64,000 nt of DNA from Ensifer canadensis (GTDB taxonomy: Bacteria; Pseudomonadota; Alphaproteobacteria; Rhizobiales; Rhizobiaceae): NCBI RefSeq assembly GCF_017488845.2, contig NZ_CP083370.1, forward strand, positions 2,904,501-2,968,500, given 5' to 3'. The position numbers and the translations under genes are program-made. Within the stretch, counting starts at the first letter, position 1. Each line of letters starts with the position of its first letter. This document shows, piece after piece, positions 46,039-54,732 of this stretch. The notes under the pieces are model-generated. The model was given only the letters and a program-made list of their open reading frames with translations, was not told the DNA's origin and made no database searches.

Positions 46039-47354
46039 CCGAAGGCCTTTACGCCAGGGACGGACACGCGATTGCCAACCTGCAGAAGCTGCGCTTCTTT
46101 CCGCTCGCCATCGCCGGCGGCAAGGGTGTACGTCTCGTCGAGGAGAACGGCCGCGAGCTGATCGACCTATCCGGCGCCTGGGGAGCTGCAAGCCTTGGTT
46201 ATGGCCATCCCGCCCTGGTCGAGGCCGTGTCGCGGGCTGTTGCCAACCCGGCGGGCGCAAGCGTTCTCTCCGCCGCCAACGCACCGGCGACCGCCCTTGC
46301 GGAAAAACTGCTCGGCCTTTTCCCCGGCAAGGGACGCAACAAGGTGTGGTTCGGCCATTCCGGCTCCGACGCCAACGAAGCAGTCTTCCGGGCGATCGCC
46401 AAAACCACCGGCCGCACCGGCGTCATCTCTTTCATTGGCGCCTATCACGGCTGCACCACCGGCTCGATGGCCTTTTCCGGCCACAGCGTCCAGGCGGGTG
46501 CGACCAAGGCGGAGGGGCTGATCCTGCTGCCCTACCCCGATCCCTACCGGCCTTATCAAGGCGACGTTACAGGCGAGGCAATCCTCGACCTCCTGAAACA
46601 GCAGTTTGCGACCTCGGCACCGCCGGAGCGGATCGGCTGCGCCTTCATCGAGCCGATCCAGTCCGACGGCGGGCTGATCGTGCCGCCGATGGGGTTCTTC
46701 GAAAAATTTGCCGATCTCTGCCAACGGCACGGCATCCTCGTCGTCTGCGACGAAGTCAAGGTCGGGCTCGGCCGCAGCGGCAGGATGCACTGCTTCGAGC
46801 ATGAGGATTTTGTGCCCGATATCCTGACGGTCGGCAAAGGGCTCGGCGGCGGCCTGCCGCTTTCGGCAGCGATCGGCCCGGCCGAGATCATGGATTGCGC
46901 CACGGCCTTTGCGATGCAGACGCTACATGGCAACCCGGTGTCGACAGCTGCCGGCCTTGCCGTGCTCGAAACCATCGAGCGCGAGGGACTGGCCGAAGCT
47001 GCCCACCGAAAGGGCGAACGTTTGCGCCAGGGCCTGCGGCAGCTTTCCGGGCGTCACACGCTGATCGGCGATGTGCGCGGACGCGGCCTTGCCTGCGGCG
47101 TGGAGCTGATTGCCGACCGCGACAGCCGTTCACCGGCAGCAAGAGAAACGGCCAAGCTGATCTACCGCGCCTATGAGCTCGGCCTCGTCGTCTATTATGT
47201 CGGCATGAATTCGAACGTTTTGGAGATGACCCCGCCGCTGACGATCTCGGACGCGGACATCGACCAGGCGCTCGACATTCTCGACCGCGCCTTTGGCGAT
47301 GTCGTAGCCGGCCGGGTTTCAGACGCGGTGCTTTCAGAATTCGCCGGCTGGTGA
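46035..47354 (+). CDS. class III aminotransferase
   Basis: A 439-residue PLP-dependent omega-amino-acid aminotransferase. Family blocks: SGSDANEAVFRAI, YHGCTTGS, VCDEVKVGLGRSG, and the PLP Lys in LTVGKGLGGGLPLSA. It starts at GTG 46035, which overlaps the previous stop (GTGA) and has AGGGAG upstream. It likely transaminates the amine end of the substrate handled by the upstream ligase and hydrolases. It converges on the second fusion gene. The substrate is not determined. Confidence 0.9.
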   Translation: MTEGLYARDGHAIANLQKLRFFPLAIAGGKGVRLVEENGRELIDLSGAWGAASLGYGHPALVEAVSRAVANPAGASVLSAANAPATALAEKLLGLFPGKGRNKVWFGHSGSDANEAVFRAIAKTTGRTGVISFIGAYHGCTTGSMAFSGHSVQAGATKAEGLILLPYPDPYRPYQGDVTGEAILDLLKQQFATSAPPERIGCAFIEPIQSDGGLIVPPMGFFEKFADLCQRHGILVVCDEVKVGLGRSGRMHCFEHEDFVPDILTVGKGLGGGLPLSAAIGPAEIMDCATAFAMQTLHGNPVSTAAGLAVLETIEREGLAEAAHRKGERLRQGLRQLSGRHTLIGDVRGRGLACGVELIADRDSRSPAARETAKLIYRAYELGLVVYYVGMNSNVLEMTPPLTISDADIDQALDILDRAFGDVVAGRVSDAVLSEFAGW

Positions 47355-47393
47355 GGCAGTCCTACCGGCGTCTGCCGTCGGTGGGACCCGCGT

Positions 47394-50321
47394 CTACCAA
47401 CCCTCGTCAAGAACACGCGTGAGCATGTCGGCAAAAAAGTCGGCGCTTTCCCGGCTGAGGCAGAGCGGCGGCTTGATCTTCAAGACGTTCAGGTGGTCGC
47501 CGGTCGGCTGCATGATGACGCCAAACTCAAGAAGGCGATCGCAGATGGCCGCGGTCTCTTCTGTCGCGGGCTCCAGCGTTTCGCGATCGCGGACGAACTC
47601 GACACCGAGATAAAGCCCCATGCCGTGCACGGCGCCGACCAGCGGAAACCGCTGCTCCAGCGCTTCGAGCCTCGTCTTGAGGTAGCCGCCGACGACGCGC
47701 GCGTTGTCCTGCAATTTCTCCTCTTCGAGAAGATCGAGCACCGTCTGACCGACGATGGAACTCACCGGACTGCCGCCTGATGACGAGAAGAAATAACCTT
47801 CCTTCTCCAGGGCGTCGGCAATCTCACGCCGCGTGATGACGGCGCCGAGCGGATGGCCGTTGCCCATGCCCTTGGCGATGGTGATGATATCGGGCACGAC
47901 GCCCTGTTCCTCGAAACCCCAGAAATAGTCCCCGAGCCTGCCGTAACCGACCTGCACCTCGTCTGCGATGCAGACACCACCGCGCTGGCGAACCATGGCA
48001 TAGACGGCGTCGAGATAGCCTTTCGGCAAGGGAATGCCGCCGGCGTTGCCATAGACCGGCTCACAGATGAAGCCGGCAAGGCCTTGCCCCCCGTCCTCCA
48101 GTTCGCGCAGCTTGGTCGCAACCGACCGGACGTAATTGTCGGTCGTGCCGGCGCCGCGGAACGGGCCTCGATAGGTGTTTGGCGCCACCACGGCATGCAC
48201 CCAGTCAGGGCGGGTCTCAAGCGCCTGCGGGTTGTCGGCGATCGAGGTCGAGACCGCGTCGCTCGCCACCGTCCAGCCGTGATAGGCCTCGAGCAGACTG
48301 ACGATGTTGCGCTGGCCGGAAAAGGCCCAGGCGAGCCGCAAGGCGAGATCGTTCGCTTCCGAGCCGCTGTTGACCAGGAACACCGTGTCGAGGCCATCGG
48401 GCGCGAGTGCTGCAAGCCGCGCGGAAAACTCGGCGACCGAAGCATAATGGAAACGCGAATTCGTATTGAGCAGCGACCATTGCCGGCCGACCGCTGCCGC
48501 CAGCCGCGGATGTCCGTGGCCGAGGATGGTGACGTTGTTGACCATGTCGAGATAGGCCCTGCCCTCGACGTCGAACAGATGTTCCTTCCAGCCGCGTTCG
48601 ATCTGCGGTGGATTGCGATAGTAGTTTTTCTGCTGCCTGGCGAAGTGCCGCTTGCGGCGGTCAAGCAGGTCGGTCGAATGCGGTCTCGGCGCATCGCAGT
48701 CGAAACCGAGGATGCCTGATGGTGACGGGCAGAGCATGCGCCACGCATCCGCCTGATGGGCCGGGACAAACAGCGGCGGGTTCAGTCCCGGTTCGCGGCA
48801 GAGCTGCACCCGGATCAGGCCAAGCCCATGGCCGGCCTCGACCACCGTGCCGATCGGCGTGCCGGCAGCAACCGTCTCTTCCGTATCCTCGGACGGTTCG
48901 AGACCGGAGAGATGGAGAACGACCGCCCCACCGTTCAGGACCATCCGCCCGTCATGCCATTCGGGTCGGCCGGCAAAGGGTGCCCTGACGACAGTCCCGG
49001 TCGGCAGGCAGAGATCGACATGCAGGGCGAAGGTCGGCATCGGCGCGGACGCCCGAAGCGCGCTCTCGGTCATCCGGTACTCGCCATACCGGGTCGACGC
49101 CATCCCGATCGCGTGCGCCGCCGTCTGCAGCAACGAGGCCGGCAGCGCCTCGTGCTGCCAGCGCTCCTCGGGAAGCAGCGGGCTCAAGATGGAAAGATCG
49201 ATCTGGCGCACGCCGGCAGGCTCGATGTCGACGAGCAATCCCTCACCCACCACCGGCATCGTCGCCTCCGGTACCGCATCGACGGCACGCAGGATCGCGT
49301 ATTGCATCATGGCCGGCGGTACGGAGACGGCAACGTCGAAGATCTCGCGCTCATGGGCCGCGTTGCCCTGCACATAGGCGTTCTCAGGATCGATGGTGAG
49401 CTGCTGCTCGGAACTGGCGATCAGAACCGCGGCACGCGCAACGATCAGCGGCCACAATGCCTTCAGCTCGTTTTCCTCAAGCGGGCAAACCGCGTGAAAG
49501 GCCCTGATGGCCGGCAGAACGAAGAGAGGATCGCCATCGGCATGATGCAGCAGCGAAGCGCATGTGACGGCGAGCTCTGCGACGAGCCAGCCCTTCAGAA
49601 TATCGCCGAAATCGATGACGCCATCCGGGATCGGCCGGCCGGCCGCATCCGGTTGGCCGACGACATTGTCGTCAGTCACATCATGGTGGATCGCCTGGAG
49701 GCGCAGATCGGCCGTCAGCGGCTGCAGCCGGCGCATGGCCCCGACCATCGCCTCGGCGATGCGCTTCTTCAGGCCCTCGTCGGTCATGGCGGAAAGCAGG
49801 TGCAAGGCGACCGGTGCGGCGTGGCGTAGATCCCATTGCAGCTCGCGGTCGAGGCCCGGATGATCGAAATCGCTGAGTGCCACCGCCAGCCGCCCGGCAA
49901 TGTCGCCGAGCGCGGCCACGGTTTCCGCTGTCAGATGTTTGCGCCGCGTCAACGGCACGCCATCGAGATAGGTCAACAGGCGAACGCGATAGTCCTCGCC
50001 GCGCACCGTCACATCGACGATGTCGTTGCCATCGAGCGCGCGCATGACCTGCGGCACCCGCACCGAGCCGGTCTGACGGGCGAGATGCAACAAGGCGGCG
50101 TTCTGGGCTTGCAGTTCCAGCGGATCGTAGGCCGCTCGGCAGATCTTCAGGACGAAAAGTGCCTCGCCGGTGTCGATCCGGTAGTTGCGATCCTGCTGGC
50201 TGCCCAGTTCGGTCAGGGTGCCGGAAAGGCCGAAATGCTCCGAAAGAATGCGCGCAGCGTCCTCGGGCGTCACATCGGGCCTTGGCAATTGCGTGCGAAG
50301 CTTCAGCGCGTCTTCAATCAT
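47394..50321 (-). CDS. second kinase / degenerate M23 / class III PLP fusion
   Basis: A 975-residue paralogue of the protein at 32546. The kinase domain (1-340) keeps AIHHDVTDDN (His213, Asp214, Asn219) and VIDFGD (Asp237). The middle domain (about 430-515) aligns with the M23 fold but keeps only the first ligand pair (LHVDL); the HxH ligands are replaced by IRVQL, so it should not bind zinc. The C-terminal PLP domain (about 565-975) has IADEVQVGYG (Asp787) and Lys817 in TIAKGMGNGHP. It probably phosphorylates and then eliminates or transaminates an amino compound. GGAGG precedes the ATG. hutC lies 63 bp upstream on the same strand. Confidence 0.9.
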   Translation of the reverse strand: MIEDALKLRTQLPRPDVTPEDAARILSEHFGLSGTLTELGSQQDRNYRIDTGEALFVLKICRAAYDPLELQAQNAALLHLARQTGSVRVPQVMRALDGNDIVDVTVRGEDYRVRLLTYLDGVPLTRRKHLTAETVAALGDIAGRLAVALSDFDHPGLDRELQWDLRHAAPVALHLLSAMTDEGLKKRIAEAMVGAMRRLQPLTADLRLQAIHHDVTDDNVVGQPDAAGRPIPDGVIDFGDILKGWLVAELAVTCASLLHHADGDPLFVLPAIRAFHAVCPLEENELKALWPLIVARAAVLIASSEQQLTIDPENAYVQGNAAHEREIFDVAVSVPPAMMQYAILRAVDAVPEATMPVVGEGLLVDIEPAGVRQIDLSILSPLLPEERWQHEALPASLLQTAAHAIGMASTRYGEYRMTESALRASAPMPTFALHVDLCLPTGTVVRAPFAGRPEWHDGRMVLNGGAVVLHLSGLEPSEDTEETVAAGTPIGTVVEAGHGLGLIRVQLCREPGLNPPLFVPAHQADAWRMLCPSPSGILGFDCDAPRPHSTDLLDRRKRHFARQQKNYYRNPPQIERGWKEHLFDVEGRAYLDMVNNVTILGHGHPRLAAAVGRQWSLLNTNSRFHYASVAEFSARLAALAPDGLDTVFLVNSGSEANDLALRLAWAFSGQRNIVSLLEAYHGWTVASDAVSTSIADNPQALETRPDWVHAVVAPNTYRGPFRGAGTTDNYVRSVATKLRELEDGGQGLAGFICEPVYGNAGGIPLPKGYLDAVYAMVRQRGGVCIADEVQVGYGRLGDYFWGFEEQGVVPDIITIAKGMGNGHPLGAVITRREIADALEKEGYFFSSSGGSPVSSIVGQTVLDLLEEEKLQDNARVVGGYLKTRLEALEQRFPLVGAVHGMGLYLGVEFVRDRETLEPATEETAAICDRLLEFGVIMQPTGDHLNVLKIKPPLCLSRESADFFADMLTRVLDEGW

Positions 50322-50340
50322 AATGTCGCCTCCATCACAT

Positions 50341-50355
50341 CCGGCATCATGCCGA
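50341..50355. promoter_or_regulatory. palindrome shared with the first fusion gene's promoter
   Basis: CCGGCATCATGCCGA matches CCGGCATAATGCCGG at 32480-32494 except at the centre and last base. The 13-bp core CGGCATnATGCCG is the same. It lies 20 bp before the start codon of the second fusion gene. Confidence 0.6.
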
Positions 50356-50384
50356 CTTCCGAATCGACCGAACGGGTCTCCTGA

Positions 50385-51101
50385 CTATTGCGACACACCT
50401 TCAAGGCGATAGCGCGTCCCGGGATAGAGCAGGCGCGCCGTCGTCACATTGGCGGTGTCGGACCAGGTGCGACGCCGGATCATAAGACAAGGCTCGTTGC
50501 GGTCGATGCCGAGCAGCTTGCATTCCCATGGCTGCGGCGACACCGCCTCGACGATCTGTTCGGTGCGGGTGATCGGTGCGACCGCCGTCAGATAGGCGTT
50601 CGGCGTCATGTCGCGGAAATCCTGCTCCATGTATTTCGGGCAGATGGCCGGGTTGACGAACCGGTCCTCGATCTGAATCGGCAGGCCGTTTTCCGAATGC
50701 ACCATGATCGAATGGAAAACTCGTGCGCCGGTAACAAGCCCGAGCGCATAGCCGATTTCCGAAGGTGCTACCTCCTCCTGCATCAGCGTCATGCGCGAAG
50801 TATGGGCGTGGCCGCGCTCGCGGATCTCGTCGGCGATGTTGCGCACTTCCAAGAGCGCCGTGCTGCCCTTGTGTGCTGCGACGAACGACCCTACCCCCTG
50901 AACGCGGGTGATCGCCCCCTCGGTCGCCAGCTCCCGCAGCGCCCGGTTCGCGGTCATGCGGCTGACGCCGAGATCGGCGACGATCTCGTTTTCGGAAGGA
51001 ATACGATGATGTGCCGGCCATTCCCCGCTGTCGATGCGGGTGCGGATGAACTGCTTCACCGCCTCGTAGCGTGGCACCGGTCCGTCCTCGAATGCGGCCA
51101 T
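50385..51101 (-). CDS. hutC: GntR-family regulator of the HutC group
   Basis: A 238-residue GntR/HutC-type repressor. The winged helix (about 10-75) contains RIPSENEIVADLGVSRMTANRALRELATEGAI. A C-terminal UTRA ligand domain ends near LLYPGTRYRLEGV. HutC repressors bind urocanate and control histidine use. ATG 51101 with GAAGGAT is preferred to ATG 51134. It is divergent from hutF, so hutF and the downstream hut genes are the likely targets. Confidence 0.88.
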   Translation of the reverse strand: MAAFEDGPVPRYEAVKQFIRTRIDSGEWPAHHRIPSENEIVADLGVSRMTANRALRELATEGAITRVQGVGSFVAAHKGSTALLEVRNIADEIRERGHAHTSRMTLMQEEVAPSEIGYALGLVTGARVFHSIMVHSENGLPIQIEDRFVNPAICPKYMEQDFRDMTPNAYLTAVAPITRTEQIVEAVSPQPWECKLLGIDRNEPCLMIRRRTWSDTANVTTARLLYPGTRYRLEGVSQ

Positions 51102-51229
51102 TTCGATCCTTCGCCTGAGTGCCGTTATTGGCATTTTTCCCGCCCTTTCCGGAAAGCAAACAAATCATGCGTATCCGGCAATGATTCTTTTCGTTCATTT
51201 CGCGCTTGCGCGCCACAGCAAAATATCTA

Positions 51230-51247
51230 TAGTTCCATATACAACTA
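51230..51247. promoter_or_regulatory. candidate HutC operator
   Basis: TAGTTCCATATACAACTA has inverted arms TAGTT/AACTA around an 8-bp A/T-rich centre with CATATAC. It lies 20 bp before the hutF start, in the hutC-hutF divergent region, and shares the TATAC/GTATA core of known HutC sites. Confidence 0.4.
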
Positions 51248-51266
51248 CGTACAGGAAAATCGCAAC

Positions 51267-52643
51267 ATGGCAACTTTTCCCGTCAACCGGCTCTTCGCCG
51301 ACCATGTGCTTCTGCCGACAGGCTGGGCGCAGAATGTCGCCATTGCGCTCGATGCGTCAGGCGGCATCGCCTCCATTGAGACCGATCAGACGATCGCCGA
51401 CGGCGACGAACGCGTTGCCGGACCGCTCATTCCAGCCGTCGCCAATCTGCATTCCCACGCCTTCCAGCGCGCCATGGCGGGCCTCGCCGAGGTCGCCGGC
51501 AGCGGCAACGACAGTTTCTGGACCTGGCGGGAAGAAATGTACCGCACCGTCGGACTGGTGAACCCCGACGACGTCGAGGCGATCGCCGCCAAGCTCTACA
51601 TGGAGATACTGAAGGGCGGCTTCGGCCATGTTGCCGAATTCCATTACCTGCACCACACCGCCGACGGCACGCCCTATTCCGACCCGGCCGAGATGTCGCT
51701 GCGCATTCTCGCTGCCGCGCAATCGACCGGCATCGGCCTCACCCATCTGCCGGTCTTCTACGCTCATGCCAATTTCGGCGGCGTCGCCCCGAACGTCGGC
51801 CAGCGCCCCTTCCTGCATGACCCCGATCGTTTCCTCGCACTCCTGGAACGCCTGGCGCCGATCTGCCGCGACAATGGCCAGACGCTCGGCTACGCCATCC
51901 ATTCACTGCGCGCCGCGACCCCGGAAGAGATGCGCACGATCCTCGAACGTGCACCCGTCAACGAACCGATCCATATTCACGTCGCCGAACAGACCAAGGA
52001 AGTCGAAGACAGCCTTGCCTGGAGCGGTCGCCGCCCTGTTCAGTGGTTGCTCGACGAAATGCCCGTCGACGAGCGCTGGTGCTTGATCCACGCGACCCAT
52101 CTGACCGACGAGGAAAGACAGCGGCTGGCACGGTCGGGCGCGGTCGCCGGCCTTTGCCCGGCAACGGAAGCCAATCTTGGCGACGGCATCTTTCCAGCCG
52201 TCGACTACATCGCCGAAGGCGGACGCCTCGGCATCGGCACCGACAGCCATGTGGCAACCAGCGTCGCCGAAGAACTGCGGTTGCTGGAATACGGCCAGCG
52301 CCTGCGCGACCGGCGTCGCAACCGGCTCGCCGCCGGCCCGGGCGCATCGGTCGGCCACACCATTTTCGATGCGGCCCTCAAGGGTGGCGCCCAGGCTGTC
52401 GGCCATAAGGCTGCCGGCATTGCAGTCGGTGCCCGCGCCGATTTCGTCGTGCTCGGCGGCTCCAATCCGTACATCGCCGCCGCAAGCGGCAATCAGATCC
52501 TCGACCGCTGGCTGTTTGCGCTCGGCTGCGAGACCGTCCGCGACGTCATGGTCGCGGGACAGTGGAAGATCCGCAACGGACGCCATGATCGGGAGGAAGA
52601 CATCGACCGTGCTTTCGCGCGGGTGCTTATGAAACTGAAGTAG
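51267..52643 (+). CDS. hutF: formimidoylglutamate deiminase
   Basis: A 458-residue amidohydrolase that converts N-formimidoylglutamate to N-formylglutamate and ammonia. The metal motif NLHSHAFQRAM has His62 and His64; further ligands are in HIHVAEQ and LGIGTDSH. The HutF-type AGSGNDSFWTWREEMY block is present. A frame extends far upstream through hutC, but ATG 51267 is the family start. hutU and hutI, needed for the preceding steps, are not in the window. Confidence 0.92.
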   Translation: MATFPVNRLFADHVLLPTGWAQNVAIALDASGGIASIETDQTIADGDERVAGPLIPAVANLHSHAFQRAMAGLAEVAGSGNDSFWTWREEMYRTVGLVNPDDVEAIAAKLYMEILKGGFGHVAEFHYLHHTADGTPYSDPAEMSLRILAAAQSTGIGLTHLPVFYAHANFGGVAPNVGQRPFLHDPDRFLALLERLAPICRDNGQTLGYAIHSLRAATPEEMRTILERAPVNEPIHIHVAEQTKEVEDSLAWSGRRPVQWLLDEMPVDERWCLIHATHLTDEERQRLARSGAVAGLCPATEANLGDGIFPAVDYIAEGGRLGIGTDSHVATSVAEELRLLEYGQRLRDRRRNRLAAGPGASVGHTIFDAALKGGAQAVGHKAAGIAVGARADFVVLGGSNPYIAAASGNQILDRWLFALGCETVRDVMVAGQWKIRNGRHDREEDIDRAFARVLMKLK

Positions 52644-52678
52644 CAATCGAAGCGACTATCAAAAAAAGGGGAATGCGC

Positions 52679-53713
52679 ATGTCGATCAGCAAACTGAAAC
52701 TCACCCTCGCCGCCACCGGCCTCGTGCTTGCCGCTTCTGCCGGCAACGCCAGCGCCTCCTATTGCGGCGACGGCAAGACCGTTACCTTCGCCGGCATCGA
52801 CTGGGAAAGCGGCGCGTTCATCACCGAGGTGATGAAAACCATCCTGTCGAAGGGCTACGACTGCCAGGTGGATTCGATCCCCGGCAATTCGGTGACGCTC
52901 GAACAGGCGACCGCCAACAACGACGTCCAGATCTTCGCCGAGGAATGGCTCGGCCGCTCCGACATCTGGAACAAGGCTGTCGAGGAAAAGAAGGTCGTGG
53001 CCATCGGCAAGACCTTCGTCGGCGCCAGCGAAGGCTGGTTCGTGCCGGAATACGTCATCAAGGGCGATGCCAGCCGCAACATCGAGGCCAAGGCGCCGGA
53101 CCTGAAGAGCGTCTCGCAGCTTTCCGATGCCAAGATCGTCGAACTCTTCGCCGATCCGGAGGAGCCGTCCAAGGGCCGCTTCCTCAATTGCCCGTCCGGC
53201 TGGACCTGCGAGGGCGTCAGCACCGCCAAGCTTGATGCCTACAAGCTCGGCGAAACCTATGTGAACTTCCGTCCCGGCACCGGCACGGCGCTCGATTCCG
53301 CAATCACTTCGGCCTATCTGCAGGGCGAGCCGATCCTGTTCTACTACTGGTCTCCGACCGCGATCATGGGCAAGTTCAAGCTCGTCCAGCTTGAAGAGCC
53401 GGCCTACAACGAAGCCTGCTGGAAGGAGCTTTCGAGCGCCACCGGCAAGCGCGACCAGGGCTGCGCCTTCCCGTCCGTCGATGTTTCCTACGGCGTCAAC
53501 AGCACCTTCGCCCAGGAAGCCCCCGAGATCATCGCCATCCTCGAAAAGGCGACCTTCCCGCTGGAAGACGTCAACGGCAGCCTTGCCTACATGACCGACA
53601 AGAAGGTCGATGCGGTGGCGGCAGCGGCCGAGTTCCTGAAGACCAAGGGCGACATCTGGGGCAAGTGGGTCTCCGACGAGGCCCGCGGCAAGATCGAAGC
53701 CAGCCTGAAGTAA
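52679..53713 (+). CDS. hutX: histidine/betaine periplasmic binding protein HutX
   Basis: A 344-residue OpuAC-type binding protein with a signal peptide (cleavage near ASA-SYCG). It resembles ChoX/ProX-class proteins, with FAGIDWESGAFITEVMKTIL and NNDVQIFAEEWLGRSD near the N-terminus. In S. meliloti, HutXWV is a histidine transporter that also takes up betaine and proline; the gene order here matches. ATG 52679 is spaced correctly from AGGGGA, whereas ATG 52673 is too close. Confidence 0.88.
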   Translation: MSISKLKLTLAATGLVLAASAGNASASYCGDGKTVTFAGIDWESGAFITEVMKTILSKGYDCQVDSIPGNSVTLEQATANNDVQIFAEEWLGRSDIWNKAVEEKKVVAIGKTFVGASEGWFVPEYVIKGDASRNIEAKAPDLKSVSQLSDAKIVELFADPEEPSKGRFLNCPSGWTCEGVSTAKLDAYKLGETYVNFRPGTGTALDSAITSAYLQGEPILFYYWSPTAIMGKFKLVQLEEPAYNEACWKELSSATGKRDQGCAFPSVDVSYGVNSTFAQEAPEIIAILEKATFPLEDVNGSLAYMTDKKVDAVAAAAEFLKTKGDIWGKWVSDEARGKIEASLK

Positions 53714-53732
53714 AGTCCGTTCGGTCGGCCGA

Positions 53733-53789
53733 CGCGGGTCTGATGCGCCTCGCCTCTGTCTGAGACAGGGCGGTCCCATCGGACCCGCG
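53733..53789 (+). other. intercistronic hairpin after hutX
   Basis: Outer arms CGCGGGTC (53733-53740) and GACCCGCG (53782-53789), and an inner CTGTC-TGA-GACAG stem (53756-53768), form a long structured element in the 161-bp hutX-hutW spacer. Such hairpins often stabilise the binding-protein mRNA and lower expression of the permease. Confidence 0.6.
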
Positions 53790-53874
53790 CCGGCCCCACC
53801 CTTCGACACCCCGAGGCAAGCGCCATCGGCGGCGGCATTGCGTCCGTCATGGCCCGAGCAAGGAACGACATCCG

Positions 53875-54732
53875 ATGTTTCCGGATTCCCTCAATCTCTC
53901 CATCCGCGCGCCGGTGAACGAGTTCATCCAGACGCTGGTCAGCAGCTATGGCTGGGTCTTCAAGGCGATCAGCGCGGTGATCCTGAAAGCCGTGCTGTTC
54001 ATCGAATGGATCCTGCGCGGCCTGCCCTGGTGGGTCGTCATCCTCGCCTTCATGGCGCTTGCCTGGCAAAGCTCCAAGCGCTGGACGCTGACGGTCGCCG
54101 TCGGCGCGCTCCTGTTCTTCGTCGGCGTGCTCGGCCTCTGGGATCTTACCATGCAGACGCTGGCGCTGATGCTGATGGCGACGCTGGTGTCTGTGGCCAT
54201 CGGAGTTCCCATGGGCATTCTCGTCGCCAAGAGCCGGCTGGTGCGCAACATCACGCTGCCGGTGCTCGACGTGATGCAGACCATGCCGAGCTTCGTCTAT
54301 CTGATCCCGGCGCTGATGCTCTTCGGCCTCGGCAAGGTGCCGGCGATCCTCGCCACCATCATCTATGCCGTGCCGCCACTGATCCGCCTCACCGACCTCG
54401 GCATTCGCCAGGTCGACCACGAGGTGGTCGAAGCGGCAACGGCCTTCGGCGGCAGCCCCAACCAGATCCTCTTCGGCGTCGAACTGCCGCTGGCAACCCC
54501 GACGATCATGGCCGGCCTCAACCAGACAATCATGATGGCGCTGTCGATGGTGGTCGTCGCTTCGATGATCGGCGCGCGCGGCCTCGGCGAGCAGGTGCTG
54601 AACGGCATCCAGACGCTTGACGTCGGCAAGGGCCTGGAAGCCGGCATCGGCATCGTCATTCTGGCAATCGTACTCGACCGCATCACGCAAGGTTTCGGCA
54701 AGAACCGGACGGAGGATCCCCGCAATGGCTGA
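53875..54732 (+). CDS. hutW: ABC permease HutW
   Basis: A 285-residue ProW-type inner-membrane permease with about six hydrophobic helices. The MetI-like domain carries LVSVAIGVPMGILVAKSR and the EAA-type loop VDHEVVEAATAFGGSPNQILFGVELPLATPTI. It forms the channel of the HutXWV importer. It overlaps hutV by 8 bp. Confidence 0.9.
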   Translation: MFPDSLNLSIRAPVNEFIQTLVSSYGWVFKAISAVILKAVLFIEWILRGLPWWVVILAFMALAWQSSKRWTLTVAVGALLFFVGVLGLWDLTMQTLALMLMATLVSVAIGVPMGILVAKSRLVRNITLPVLDVMQTMPSFVYLIPALMLFGLGKVPAILATIIYAVPPLIRLTDLGIRQVDHEVVEAATAFGGSPNQILFGVELPLATPTIMAGLNQTIMMALSMVVVASMIGARGLGEQVLNGIQTLDVGKGLEAGIGIVILAIVLDRITQGFGKNRTEDPRNG

